Shown here: positions 1 to 5,522 of the stretch, piece by piece
How the letters are laid out: each line of letters opens with the position of its first letter
Position numbering within the stretch: the stretch's first letter is position 1
Origin: Prevotellaceae bacterium
GTDB taxonomy: Bacteria > Bacteroidota > Bacteroidia > Bacteroidales > Bacteroidaceae
Direction: 5' to 3'
Assembly (NCBI GenBank): GCA_022508685.1
Contig: JAFLUS010000121.1
Span: 1 to 6,247 of the forward strand
Length of the DNA stretch: 6,247 nt
The notes under the pieces: model-generated
What the model saw: only the letters and a program-made list of their open reading frames with translations
Told to the model about the DNA's origin: nothing
Databases searched by the model: none
Position numbers and translations under genes: made by a program

Positions 1-107
1 GGTTGCTTCCGCCGCTGCCGTTTTTGGCATCTCTTTCGCTGCTTCAACAATGATGGATGGCGTTGGGCGGAGGGTATATCGTCCATATAGGAGCGCTTTT
101 TTAGTAT
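1..107. other. left edge and upstream intergenic DNA, no gene assigned
   Basis: The first ~75 bases are GC-rich like the coding parts of the window and may hold the end or start of a neighbouring gene, but no frame is convincing. On + the frames close at 51-53 (TGA), 88-90 (TAG) and 148-150 (TAA). On - a short open stretch with an ATG at 30-28 reads MPKTAAAEAT into the window edge, which would be a divergent gene start. After position 75 the sequence becomes AT-rich, with a small palindromic pair TATAT/ATATA (75-79, 85-89) and a six-T run (97-102). I see no recognisable protein family in this stretch. Confidence 0.3.
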
Positions 108-131
108 TTTTCTGCGTCCTTTCGCAGAAAA
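108..131. repeat. perfect 9-bp inverted repeat next to a promoter box
   Basis: TTTTCTGCG (108-116) and CGCAGAAAA (123-131) are exact reverse complements around a 6-base spacer. The repeat ends four bases before the TATCTTTG box at 136-143 and so covers the place where the -33 element would sit. It could be an operator for a repressor or activator of the downstream genes. It could also be an RNA hairpin ending an upstream transcript, but no T-run follows it on the + strand. No obvious TTTG -33 element is present, which would fit an activator-dependent promoter; that is inference. Confidence 0.5.
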
Positions 132-135
132 TCAA

Positions 136-143
136 TATCTTTG
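136..143 (+). promoter_or_regulatory. candidate Bacteroidetes -7 promoter box for DUF4861-dprA
   Basis: TATCTTTG matches the Bacteroidetes primary sigma consensus TAnnTTTG exactly. It lies 38 bases before the ATG at 182, so transcription would begin roughly at 147-150 and leave a short AT-rich leader of about 30-35 bases without a Shine-Dalgarno sequence, as is usual in this phylum. No good TTTG -33 element is found at the usual ~19-21 bp spacing; that place is filled by the inverted repeat at 108-131. Confidence 0.55.
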
Positions 144-181
144 CAAGGTAATCCATTCATTTTAATATAGTATTGGTCGAT

Positions 182-1441
182 ATGAAAAAAATTCTCTTTA
201 TGGTGGCAGCCGTGGTGTTGGCAATGAGCGCACAGGCTGCCGACGTGGTGAAAGTGACGCTTCAGAACGCGCTCCCGACGGTGCGCGAGGGCGAAATGGT
301 GGAATTGTCGCTTGCCCAAGTGCAGAAACGGCTCGACGGAGCAACGGACGTGGTGGTGACCGATGCCGACGGACGCGAGGTGCCGAGCCAAGTGACGTGG
401 GACGGAAAACTGATTTTCCAAGCCTACGTCGGTGCCAAGGCGAAGTCGGTGTATATGGTGAAGGCCGGCAAGCCGCAGCAGTATGAACCGCGCGTGTTCG
501 GACGTCAGTTTCCGGAGCGCGTGGACGACATGGCGTGGGAGAACGACCGCGTCGCCTTCCGTTGCTATGGGCCTGCGTTGCAGCGCAGTGGCGAACGGGC
601 TTGGGGCTACGACATCTGGAACAAGCGCACGGATGCCCTCGTGGTGGAGGCTCGCTATGCGGGCGAACTCGACCCCGAGGTGGCGAGCGTGTGCCGCAAG
701 TTGCGCAAGATGAATCAGGGCGACCTTGCCGACGACCTCTACAATGCTGTCAGTTACCACGTCGACCACGGCAACGGCATGGACTGCTACAAGGTGGGGC
801 CCACGCTCGGTGCGGGCACGGCGGCGTTGCTTGCCAATGGTGCGCAGGACATCGTGTATCCGAAGTGCTACAAGGAGTTTGAGGTTCTCGACCGCGGCCC
901 GCTGCGTTTCACCGTCAAACTCGTCTACGACCAAGCCACGGCTGACGGACAGACTTACGTCGAAACGCGTGTGCTGAGCCTCGACGCCGGCAGCCAACTC
1001 AACCGCGTGGCTGTCTCCTACGACGGGCTGACTGCCGCCATGCCGCTCGCCGTCGGCATCGTCGTGCACAATGAAAATCCCACTGCCTTCGTGTTCAACG
1101 AGCAGACGGGATACATGGGATATGAAGACCTCGGCGACCCCGCGCAGTATCAGCCGAAGTACCGCGAAAAGCAGAACAAGGATTTCGGCAAAATCTACGT
1201 CGGTGCCGTCTACACGCAGAAACCGGCTCTCGAATATCGTGCCGGCGAGGGGCTGCCCGGAGCCTGTGGCCACATTCTCGGCATCACCGACTATGCGCCT
1301 GCTTCGGAGTTCGTCTACTACTTCGGCAGCGGTTGGAGCCGCAATCCGCAGACTTCGTTCCAGAGCCTGTCCGACTGGGAAGCCTATCTTTCACAATTTG
1401 CCCAACAACTGAAGTCGCCGTTGAAAGTGACGCTCCGATGA
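182..1441 (+). CDS. secreted DUF4861-domain protein
   Basis: Predicted protein of 419 aa that I recognise as a DUF4861 (PF16153-type) protein. The family has no activity I can name with confidence; members are often found among polysaccharide-degradation genes of Bacteroidetes, so a carbohydrate-related exported role is inference. Residues 1-20 form a type I signal peptide: KK, a hydrophobic core, then an end SAQAA that allows cleavage after Ala19 or after Ala17, the latter leaving Gln first. No lipobox Cys is present, so it should be periplasmic or secreted. Family-like blocks are ERVDDMAWENDRVAFRCYGP (112-131), WGYDIWNKRT (141-150), SYHVDHGNGMDCYKVGPTLG (191-210) and YYFGSGWS (379-386). Aspartate, tryptophan and histidine in these blocks could form a ligand or active site. 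The ATG at 182 is preferred over a TTG at 173 because it directly gives MKK before the signal core. Its TGA overlaps the dprA ATG by 4 bases. No SusC/SusD or glycoside hydrolase gene accompanies it here. Confidence 0.85.
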   Translation: MKKILFMVAAVVLAMSAQAADVVKVTLQNALPTVREGEMVELSLAQVQKRLDGATDVVVTDADGREVPSQVTWDGKLIFQAYVGAKAKSVYMVKAGKPQQYEPRVFGRQFPERVDDMAWENDRVAFRCYGPALQRSGERAWGYDIWNKRTDALVVEARYAGELDPEVASVCRKLRKMNQGDLADDLYNAVSYHVDHGNGMDCYKVGPTLGAGTAALLANGAQDIVYPKCYKEFEVLDRGPLRFTVKLVYDQATADGQTYVETRVLSLDAGSQLNRVAVSYDGLTAAMPLAVGIVVHNENPTAFVFNEQTGYMGYEDLGDPAQYQPKYREKQNKDFGKIYVGAVYTQKPALEYRAGEGLPGACGHILGITDYAPASEFVYYFGSGWSRNPQTSFQSLSDWEAYLSQFAQQLKSPLKVTLR

Positions 1442-2571
1442 ACCGGCGGGAGACCCTCTGCACCATGGCGCTGACGCGTCTGCCTCGGCTCAGTGCCGTG
1501 AATGCACGGATGCTGATTGAGGCGTGCGGAAGCGCAGCCGCCGTCGTGGAGCACCACGACCATCTGACCGACGTGCTGCCCTCTGCCGGTGAGCGGCTGG
1601 TGGGCACGTTGGCGCACATGGGTGAAGCCATGGGTAGGGCAGAGGCCGAACTCGACTATGCCGAGCACAACGGCATCCGCTGCCTCTGCATCGGCGACGC
1701 CGACTATCCCGACCTCCTGCGCCAGTGTCCCGATGCACCGCCGGTGCTCTACTATCTCGGCAATGCCGACCTCAACCGCCTTCACGTCATCAGCGTGGTC
1801 GGCACGCGTCGGTGCACGGAATATGGGAAAGACCTCTGCCGGCATTTCATTGCCGACCTTGCCGGCATCTGTCCCGACACCCTCGTGGTCAGCGGACTGG
1901 CTTACGGCGTCGACATCCATGCCCATCGTGCCGCCCTCGACTGCGGACTCCCCACCGTGGGCGTGCTGGCGCACGGGCTCGACACCATCTATCCGTCGGC
2001 ACATCGGCAGACAGCCGCACGGATGGCGGAGCAAGGCGGACTGCTCACGGAGTACATGAGCCATGCCGCCGTCGACAAAGGCAGTTTCGTGCGTCGCAAC
2101 CGCATCGTCGCCGGATTGGCTGTCGCCACCATCGTGGTGGAGAGTGCCGACAAGGGCGGTGCACTCATCACTGCCGAACTGGCAGGCGAGTACAACCGCG
2201 AAGTGTGCGCCTTTCCCGGCCGCGTCTTCGACAAATACAGCGAAGGCTGCAACCGGCTCATTGCCCGTCAGCAGGCACGGCTCATCACCTCCGTAGACGA
2301 TTTTCTCGCCGCTGTGGGGTGGCACAATCCCCGCACTGCGCCGTCGGCAGCCGATGCCCGCCAGCAGGAATTGTTTCCGGTGCTCACCGACGACGAACGG
2401 ACGTTGCTCGCTGCGCTCGAAGACGTCGACAGCAAGGCCGTCAATCAGATTGTCATCGACACCAATCTCCCTTTCCAACGTGTCAGCGCCCTGCTGTTCG
2501 AACTCGAAATGAAGGGACTCGTCGCCGTCATGGGCGGTGCACGTTACCGCAAGGTGCGGACGTTCGGCTGA
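1438..2571 (+). CDS. dprA: DNA-processing protein DprA (Smf)
   Basis: Cytoplasmic single-stranded-DNA binding protein of 377 aa, a normal length. DprA protects incoming DNA strands during natural transformation and loads RecA on them. Residues ~12-40 look like the N-terminal helix-hairpin-helix/SAM part. The extended Rossmann core runs ~80-292 and shows SVVGTRRCTEYG (119-130), VVSGLAYGVDIHAHRAAL (150-167), HGLDTIYPSAHR (179-190), GSFVRRNRIVAG (215-226), GGALITAELAGEYNREV (240-256) and PGRVFDKYSEGCNRLI (260-275), each matching a known DprA block. Residues ~316-377 form the C-terminal winged-helix (DML1-like) domain. The ATG at 1438 overlaps the upstream stop as ATGA, which implies translational coupling. 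An upstream in-frame extension to 1333 lies wholly inside the previous gene and is rejected; ATG at 1465 is a weaker alternative start. Many Bacteroidetes keep dprA without known competence, so its presence does not prove transformation. Confidence 0.96.
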   Translation: MNRRETLCTMALTRLPRLSAVNARMLIEACGSAAAVVEHHDHLTDVLPSAGERLVGTLAHMGEAMGRAEAELDYAEHNGIRCLCIGDADYPDLLRQCPDAPPVLYYLGNADLNRLHVISVVGTRRCTEYGKDLCRHFIADLAGICPDTLVVSGLAYGVDIHAHRAALDCGLPTVGVLAHGLDTIYPSAHRQTAARMAEQGGLLTEYMSHAAVDKGSFVRRNRIVAGLAVATIVVESADKGGALITAELAGEYNREVCAFPGRVFDKYSEGCNRLIARQQARLITSVDDFLAAVGWHNPRTAPSAADARQQELFPVLTDDERTLLAALEDVDSKAVNQIVIDTNLPFQRVSALLFELEMKGLVAVMGGARYRKVRTFG

Positions 2572-2588
2572 CGTTCCGCCATTTTTTT
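2556..2588 (+). terminator. candidate intrinsic terminator after dprA
   Basis: GCGGA-CGT (2556-2563) pairs with ACG-(T)-TCCGC (2571-2579), giving eight base pairs with one bulged T (2574) and a seven-base loop (2564-2570). After C and A comes a run of seven T residues (2582-2588). The stem begins inside the last dprA codons and contains part of its stop codon. Shape and T-run fit a rho-independent terminator, separating the DUF4861-dprA unit from the next gene. Pairing was done by eye and no folding energy was calculated. Confidence 0.55.
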
Positions 2589-2615
2589 CCGACAAATCCA
2601 AATCGTTTAATTTTC
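2585..2615 (+). promoter_or_regulatory. weak candidate promoter for the C26-M19 fusion gene
   Basis: TAATTTTC (2608-2615) matches TAnnTTTG except for the last base. TTTT at 2585-2588, the end of the terminator T-run, lies 19 bases upstream, a normal spacing for a degenerate -33 TTTG. If used, the start of transcription would fall close to the ATG at 2620, giving a nearly leaderless mRNA. The evidence is only motif resemblance plus the need for a promoter after a terminator; read-through from dprA is the alternative. Confidence 0.25.
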
Positions 2616-2619
2616 CAAT

Positions 2620-4398
2620 ATGAACACTCCGCATCATCCCTCCGAACAACGCCCCCTCATCGGCATCACGGGCAATTACAACGCTCCCAACTGCCTGCTC
2701 GCCGAAGCCTATTATAAGTCTGTGTTGCGTGCTGGCGGCACGCCCGTCATCCTGCCGCCGTTCCGCATGAAAGGCAATGCCGACACGGCTGCGTTGCACA
2801 CCTGTCTCGACCGCATCGACGCCATCATCTTCAGCGGTGGAGCCGACCTCAATCCGCTCCTCACGGGCGAGGAACCCATTCCCCAACTGCACGGCATCAA
2901 CACGGAGCGTGATGAACAGGAACTCCAACTCCTGCGCCTTGCCTACGACCGACAGATGCCCATTCTGGGGCTGTGCCGCGGCATTCAGGTGCTGGCGGCA
3001 GCCCTCGGCGGCGAAGTCTGGCAAGACATTTATGCCCAAGCCAACGCCACCGTGAAGCACTCGCAGGATGCTTCGCGCGACACCTTGAGCCACATGGTCG
3101 ACATTGCCGAAGACTCGCTCCTCTACGGCATTTACCAAACACCGACGCTTGCCGTCAATTCGTTCCACCACCAAGCCGTTCACACTCCGCCACGCGGATT
3201 TCGCGTCTGCGCCACGAGTCGCGACGGCATCGTCGAAGCCATTGAGAGTACGGAGCACAAGTCCGTGCTCGGCGTGCAGTGGCATCCCGAATGTCTGGAA
3301 AAGACGACCGACGCCGACGTGTTCGACTGGATTGTCGGCGAAGCCCGCTCTTTCCGGCAAGCCAGAGACCTTCATCGCCGTCTCATCTCGCTCGACAGCC
3401 ACTGCGACACCCCGACGCGCATCATCCGCAATCTGCACGAAGACTTTTTCGACATCTCGATGACGGAGTTCGAACAGCGGTTGCACGGCAACGACTTCGA
3501 CGGCGCTTTCGCCCTGCGCGACCCCCGTCTGCAGGTCGACCTTCCCAAAATGGCAGAAGGCAGTCTCGACGCCAGTTTCATGGTTGCCTATCTGCGTCAG
3601 GGCGAACGCGATGCAGCATCCCTCTGCGACGCCACACGCCGTGCAGACTACATTCTCTCGCTCGTTGAGCAAATGGCAGCCGCCAACGCGGAAACGATGG
3701 GCATCGCCCGCACCCCGTCCGACATTCGCCGTCTGAAGTTCGAAGGTCGCCGCGCCATCGTCTTGGGCATTGAGAACGGATATGCCATCGGCAAAGACTT
3801 GGCAAACGTGGAGCGGTTCCGCCAACGTGGCGTGGCGTATATGACGCTCTGCCACAACGGCAACAACGACATCTGCGACTCGTGCAAGAGCGACAGCGGG
3901 CCCGAACACGGCGGTCTCAGTGCGTTTGGCGAAGAAGTCGTGAAGGAGATGAACCGCGTGGGCATGATGATTGACCTGAGCCATGCTGCCGACAGCACCT
4001 TCTACGACACGCTCCGCCTCAGCACCCGCCCCGTCGTCTGCTCCCACTCGTCAGCCCGCAGTCTGTGCAACCATCCGCGCAACCTCACCGACGACATGAT
4101 GAAGGCACTGGCGCAAGCCGGCGGCGTGGCACAGGTGACGATTTACACGCACTTCCTCCGCGAGGACGGACAGGCAACCGTGGACGACATCGTGGCACAC
4201 CTCAACCACATGGTCGGCATCATGGGCGTGGAGCACGTGGGCATCGGCACCGATTTCGACGGAGGCGGCGGCGTGCCGGGCTGCAATTCGGCGAATGAAT
4301 TGCTGAACTTCACGCGCCGTCTGCTTGCGCAACGCTACAGCGAAGCCGACCTCCGCCTCATTTGGGGCGAAAACTTCCTGCGCGTGATGCAAGAGTGA
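2620..4398 (+). CDS. fusion: PuuD-like gamma-glutamyl hydrolase (C26) + M19 dipeptidase
   Basis: One 592-aa frame joins two hydrolases. Residues ~10-243 form a class I glutamine-amidotransferase-like peptidase C26 domain of the PuuD type (gamma-glutamyl-GABA hydrolase). It shows FSGGADLNPLLTGEEP (71-86), nucleophile Cys119 in GLCRGIQ, and His222/Glu224 in VQWHPE, a complete triad. Residues ~255-592 form a membrane-dipeptidase-type M19 domain. By comparison with renal dipeptidase, His261 and Asp263 (SHCDTP), Glu385 (GIENG), His455 (DLSHAA) and His476 (SHSSAR) are the zinc ligands. His412, Arg487 (HPRN) and Asp545 (GTDFDG) match substrate-binding or catalytic residues. The linker is only ~10-15 residues. 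There is no signal peptide or membrane segment, so a cytoplasmic location is expected. C26 enzymes cut gamma-glutamyl amide bonds and M19 enzymes cut dipeptides, including some with D-residues. Sequential breakdown of gamma-glutamyl peptides (glutathione-like or cell-wall fragments) is inference. GABA or polyamine genes are absent nearby, so a puuD name is not justified. Confidence 0.92.
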   Translation: MNTPHHPSEQRPLIGITGNYNAPNCLLAEAYYKSVLRAGGTPVILPPFRMKGNADTAALHTCLDRIDAIIFSGGADLNPLLTGEEPIPQLHGINTERDEQELQLLRLAYDRQMPILGLCRGIQVLAAALGGEVWQDIYAQANATVKHSQDASRDTLSHMVDIAEDSLLYGIYQTPTLAVNSFHHQAVHTPPRGFRVCATSRDGIVEAIESTEHKSVLGVQWHPECLEKTTDADVFDWIVGEARSFRQARDLHRRLISLDSHCDTPTRIIRNLHEDFFDISMTEFEQRLHGNDFDGAFALRDPRLQVDLPKMAEGSLDASFMVAYLRQGERDAASLCDATRRADYILSLVEQMAAANAETMGIARTPSDIRRLKFEGRRAIVLGIENGYAIGKDLANVERFRQRGVAYMTLCHNGNNDICDSCKSDSGPEHGGLSAFGEEVVKEMNRVGMMIDLSHAADSTFYDTLRLSTRPVVCSHSSARSLCNHPRNLTDDMMKALAQAGGVAQVTIYTHFLREDGQATVDDIVAHLNHMVGIMGVEHVGIGTDFDGGGGVPGCNSANELLNFTRRLLAQRYSEADLRLIWGENFLRVMQE

Positions 4399-4454
4399 AA
4401 TTTTTCGCTACTAAATCTTAAATGCGGCGCCGTTTCTGTTAAATAAGAATAAAT

Positions 4455-4505
4455 ATGAACCTCTCTGCCGCCGTTTTCGCCGTGTGTGCCGACAAAAAGT
4501 CGTAA
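4455..4505 (+). CDS. possible 16-aa small ORF in the intergenic gap
   Basis: An ATG at 4455 opens MNLSAAVFAVCADKKS and stops with TAA at 4503-4505, whose bases are also the start of the TAATTTTG box. The stretch is GC-rich (4461-4493) inside an otherwise AT-rich gap, and it follows an A-rich segment resembling a Bacteroidetes translation initiation region. No promoter box is visible before it, so it would depend on read-through from the fusion gene. It could equally be chance, or the DNA could be promoter-upstream sequence only. No family is recognised. Confidence 0.15.
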   Translation: MNLSAAVFAVCADKKS

Positions 4506-4510
4506 TTTTG
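4503..4510 (+). promoter_or_regulatory. candidate -7 promoter box for cyclotransferase-DUF4294
   Basis: TAATTTTG is an exact TAnnTTTG match 22 bases before the ATG at 4533, predicting a very short leader of roughly 15-20 bases. A degenerate -33 element may be TGTG within GTGTGTG (4482-4488). A small palindrome CGAC-AAAAA-GTCG (4490-4502) lies directly upstream, between the two elements. The AT-rich 134-base gap after the fusion gene and the exact box support a separate transcription unit. Confidence 0.6.
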
Positions 4511-4533
4511 TACCGACAAATTTCAATTTTGTA
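4504..4533 (+). repeat. 9-bp direct repeat spaced 21 bp around the promoter start
   Basis: AATTTTGTA occurs at 4504-4512 and again at 4525-4533, start to start 21 bp, close to two helical turns. The first copy includes most of the -7 box and the second runs into the ATG of the cyclotransferase gene. Between them lies CCGACAAATTTC, and a related CCGACAAAAA lies just upstream at 4489-4498. This may be an operator with two sites, or coincidence in AT-rich DNA. Confidence 0.3.
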
Positions 4534-5522
4534 TGTACAAACCCCGATTTCTTTTCCTGCTGACGTCGACCATATGGCTGCTGACGTCGTGCTCCGGATG
4601 CGGTGGCAGTGAAGCCGGCAACGAACCGCAGCCCTACGTGAGCAACGCACCGACATTCAACGTCGACAGCGCCTATCAATACATTGCCGACCAGTGCGCC
4701 TACGGGCCCCGCACGATGAACAGCGCAGCCCACGACTCGTGTGCAGCCTATCTGCAACGGCAGTTCGAACGCTTCGGCGCAGCGGTCACCATTCAGGACG
4801 CCACGCTTCACCTCTACGACGGCACCGCCGTACAGGCACGCAACATCATTGCCTCCTACAACCCTGCCGCACCCCAGCGCGTGCTGCTCTGCGCCCACTG
4901 GGATTCCCGTCCGTGGGCAGACAACGATGCCGCCGAGTCGCAATGGCATACGCCGATTGACGGAGCCAACGACGGCGGAAGCGGCGTAGCCGTATTGCTG
5001 GAAACAGCACGGCAGTTGCAGCAGTCGCAACCCGCAGTCGGCATCGACCTCATCTGCTTCGACGCCGAAGACTGCGGCGTGCCGCAATGGGCAGACGCCG
5101 AAAGCCGCGACAACACGTGGTGCCTCGGTTCACAATACTGGGCAAGCCACCCCCACGTACCGGGCTACCACGCCCGCTTCGGCATCCTGCTCGACATGGT
5201 GGGCGGAGCCAACTGCGAATTTCGCAAGGAATACTTCTCCCTGCGCAACGCCCCGTCCGTCGTCGACAAAGTGTGGGCAAGGGCACAGGCAGCAGGGTTC
5301 GGCACCTACTTCAGCAACGAACCCGGTGGCGGCATCACCGACGACCACCTCCAAGTGCAGTCCGTCGGCATCCCCTGCATCGACATCATCGGCAACGACA
5401 AGACACAAGGCGGCTTCTGCGCCACATGGCACACGATGGCAGACCGTCTGCAGAACATCGACCGCAACACGCTCCACGCCGTAGGACAAACCGTGCTGGA
5501 AGTCATCTACAATGAACAATAG
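4533..5522 (+). CDS. lipoprotein M28-family glutaminyl-peptide cyclotransferase
   Basis: Zinc enzyme of 329 aa resembling animal-type (type II) glutaminyl cyclases, which convert N-terminal Gln of proteins to pyroglutamate. The N-terminus has a basic start, a hydrophobic core and lipobox LTSC with Cys20, so a membrane-anchored envelope lipoprotein is expected. No acidic surface-export signal directly follows Cys20, so a periplasmic face is favoured. The M28 fold shows CAHWDSRPW (120-128), GANDGGSGVA (144-153) with zinc ligand Asp147, FDAED (176-180) with catalytic Glu179 and Asp180 as presumed second ligand, LLDMVG (219-224) with Asp221, TDDH (269-272), and WHTM (299-302) with zinc ligand His300. 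These align with human QC residues D159, E201/E202, D248, D305 and H330. An M28 aminopeptidase is the alternative, but the LLDMVG, DDH and WHTM blocks favour the cyclase. It is cysteine-rich (about ten besides Cys20). The start sits 22 bases after an exact promoter box, and the gene overlaps the DUF4294 gene by 11 bases. Confidence 0.88.
   Translation: MYKPRFLFLLTSTIWLLTSCSGCGGSEAGNEPQPYVSNAPTFNVDSAYQYIADQCAYGPRTMNSAAHDSCAAYLQRQFERFGAAVTIQDATLHLYDGTAVQARNIIASYNPAAPQRVLLCAHWDSRPWADNDAAESQWHTPIDGANDGGSGVAVLLETARQLQQSQPAVGIDLICFDAEDCGVPQWADAESRDNTWCLGSQYWASHPHVPGYHARFGILLDMVGGANCEFRKEYFSLRNAPSVVDKVWARAQAAGFGTYFSNEPGGGITDDHLQVQSVGIPCIDIIGNDKTQGGFCATWHTMADRLQNIDRNTLHAVGQTVLEVIYNEQ

Noticed and set aside
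173..181. TTG start nine bases upstream of the DUF4861 ATG
   Set aside because: It adds only three residues in front of MKK and uses a rare start codon; ATG at 182 fits the signal peptide better.
101..1273. A 390-codon open frame on the - strand opposite the DUF4861 gene
   Set aside because: Same cause: antisense shadow of a GC3-rich gene. The + frame has a signal peptide and family blocks; this one has neither.
1333..1437. In-frame N-terminal extension of dprA
   Set aside because: It would overlap the DUF4861 coding end by over 100 bases, and the extra 35 residues do not resemble DprA. The ATG in the ATGA overlap is preferred.
1725..2717. A 330-codon + strand frame overlapping dprA and the start of the fusion gene
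   Set aside because: Arg/His/Pro-rich shadow translation that crosses the dprA stop and the candidate terminator, with no family resemblance.
1384..4047. An 887-codon open frame on the - strand, antisense to dprA and most of the fusion gene
   Set aside because: It lies opposite two clearly recognisable genes and spans the gap between them. Codons rich in C and G at the third position rarely give stops in the complementary frame. Its translation shows no recognisable family and has Ala/Val/His-rich shadow composition.
4367..4408. GCGAAAA/TTTTCGC inverted repeat at the end of the fusion gene as terminator
   Set aside because: The arms are only 7 bp, the loop is 28 bases, and the T-run forms part of the arm rather than following it.
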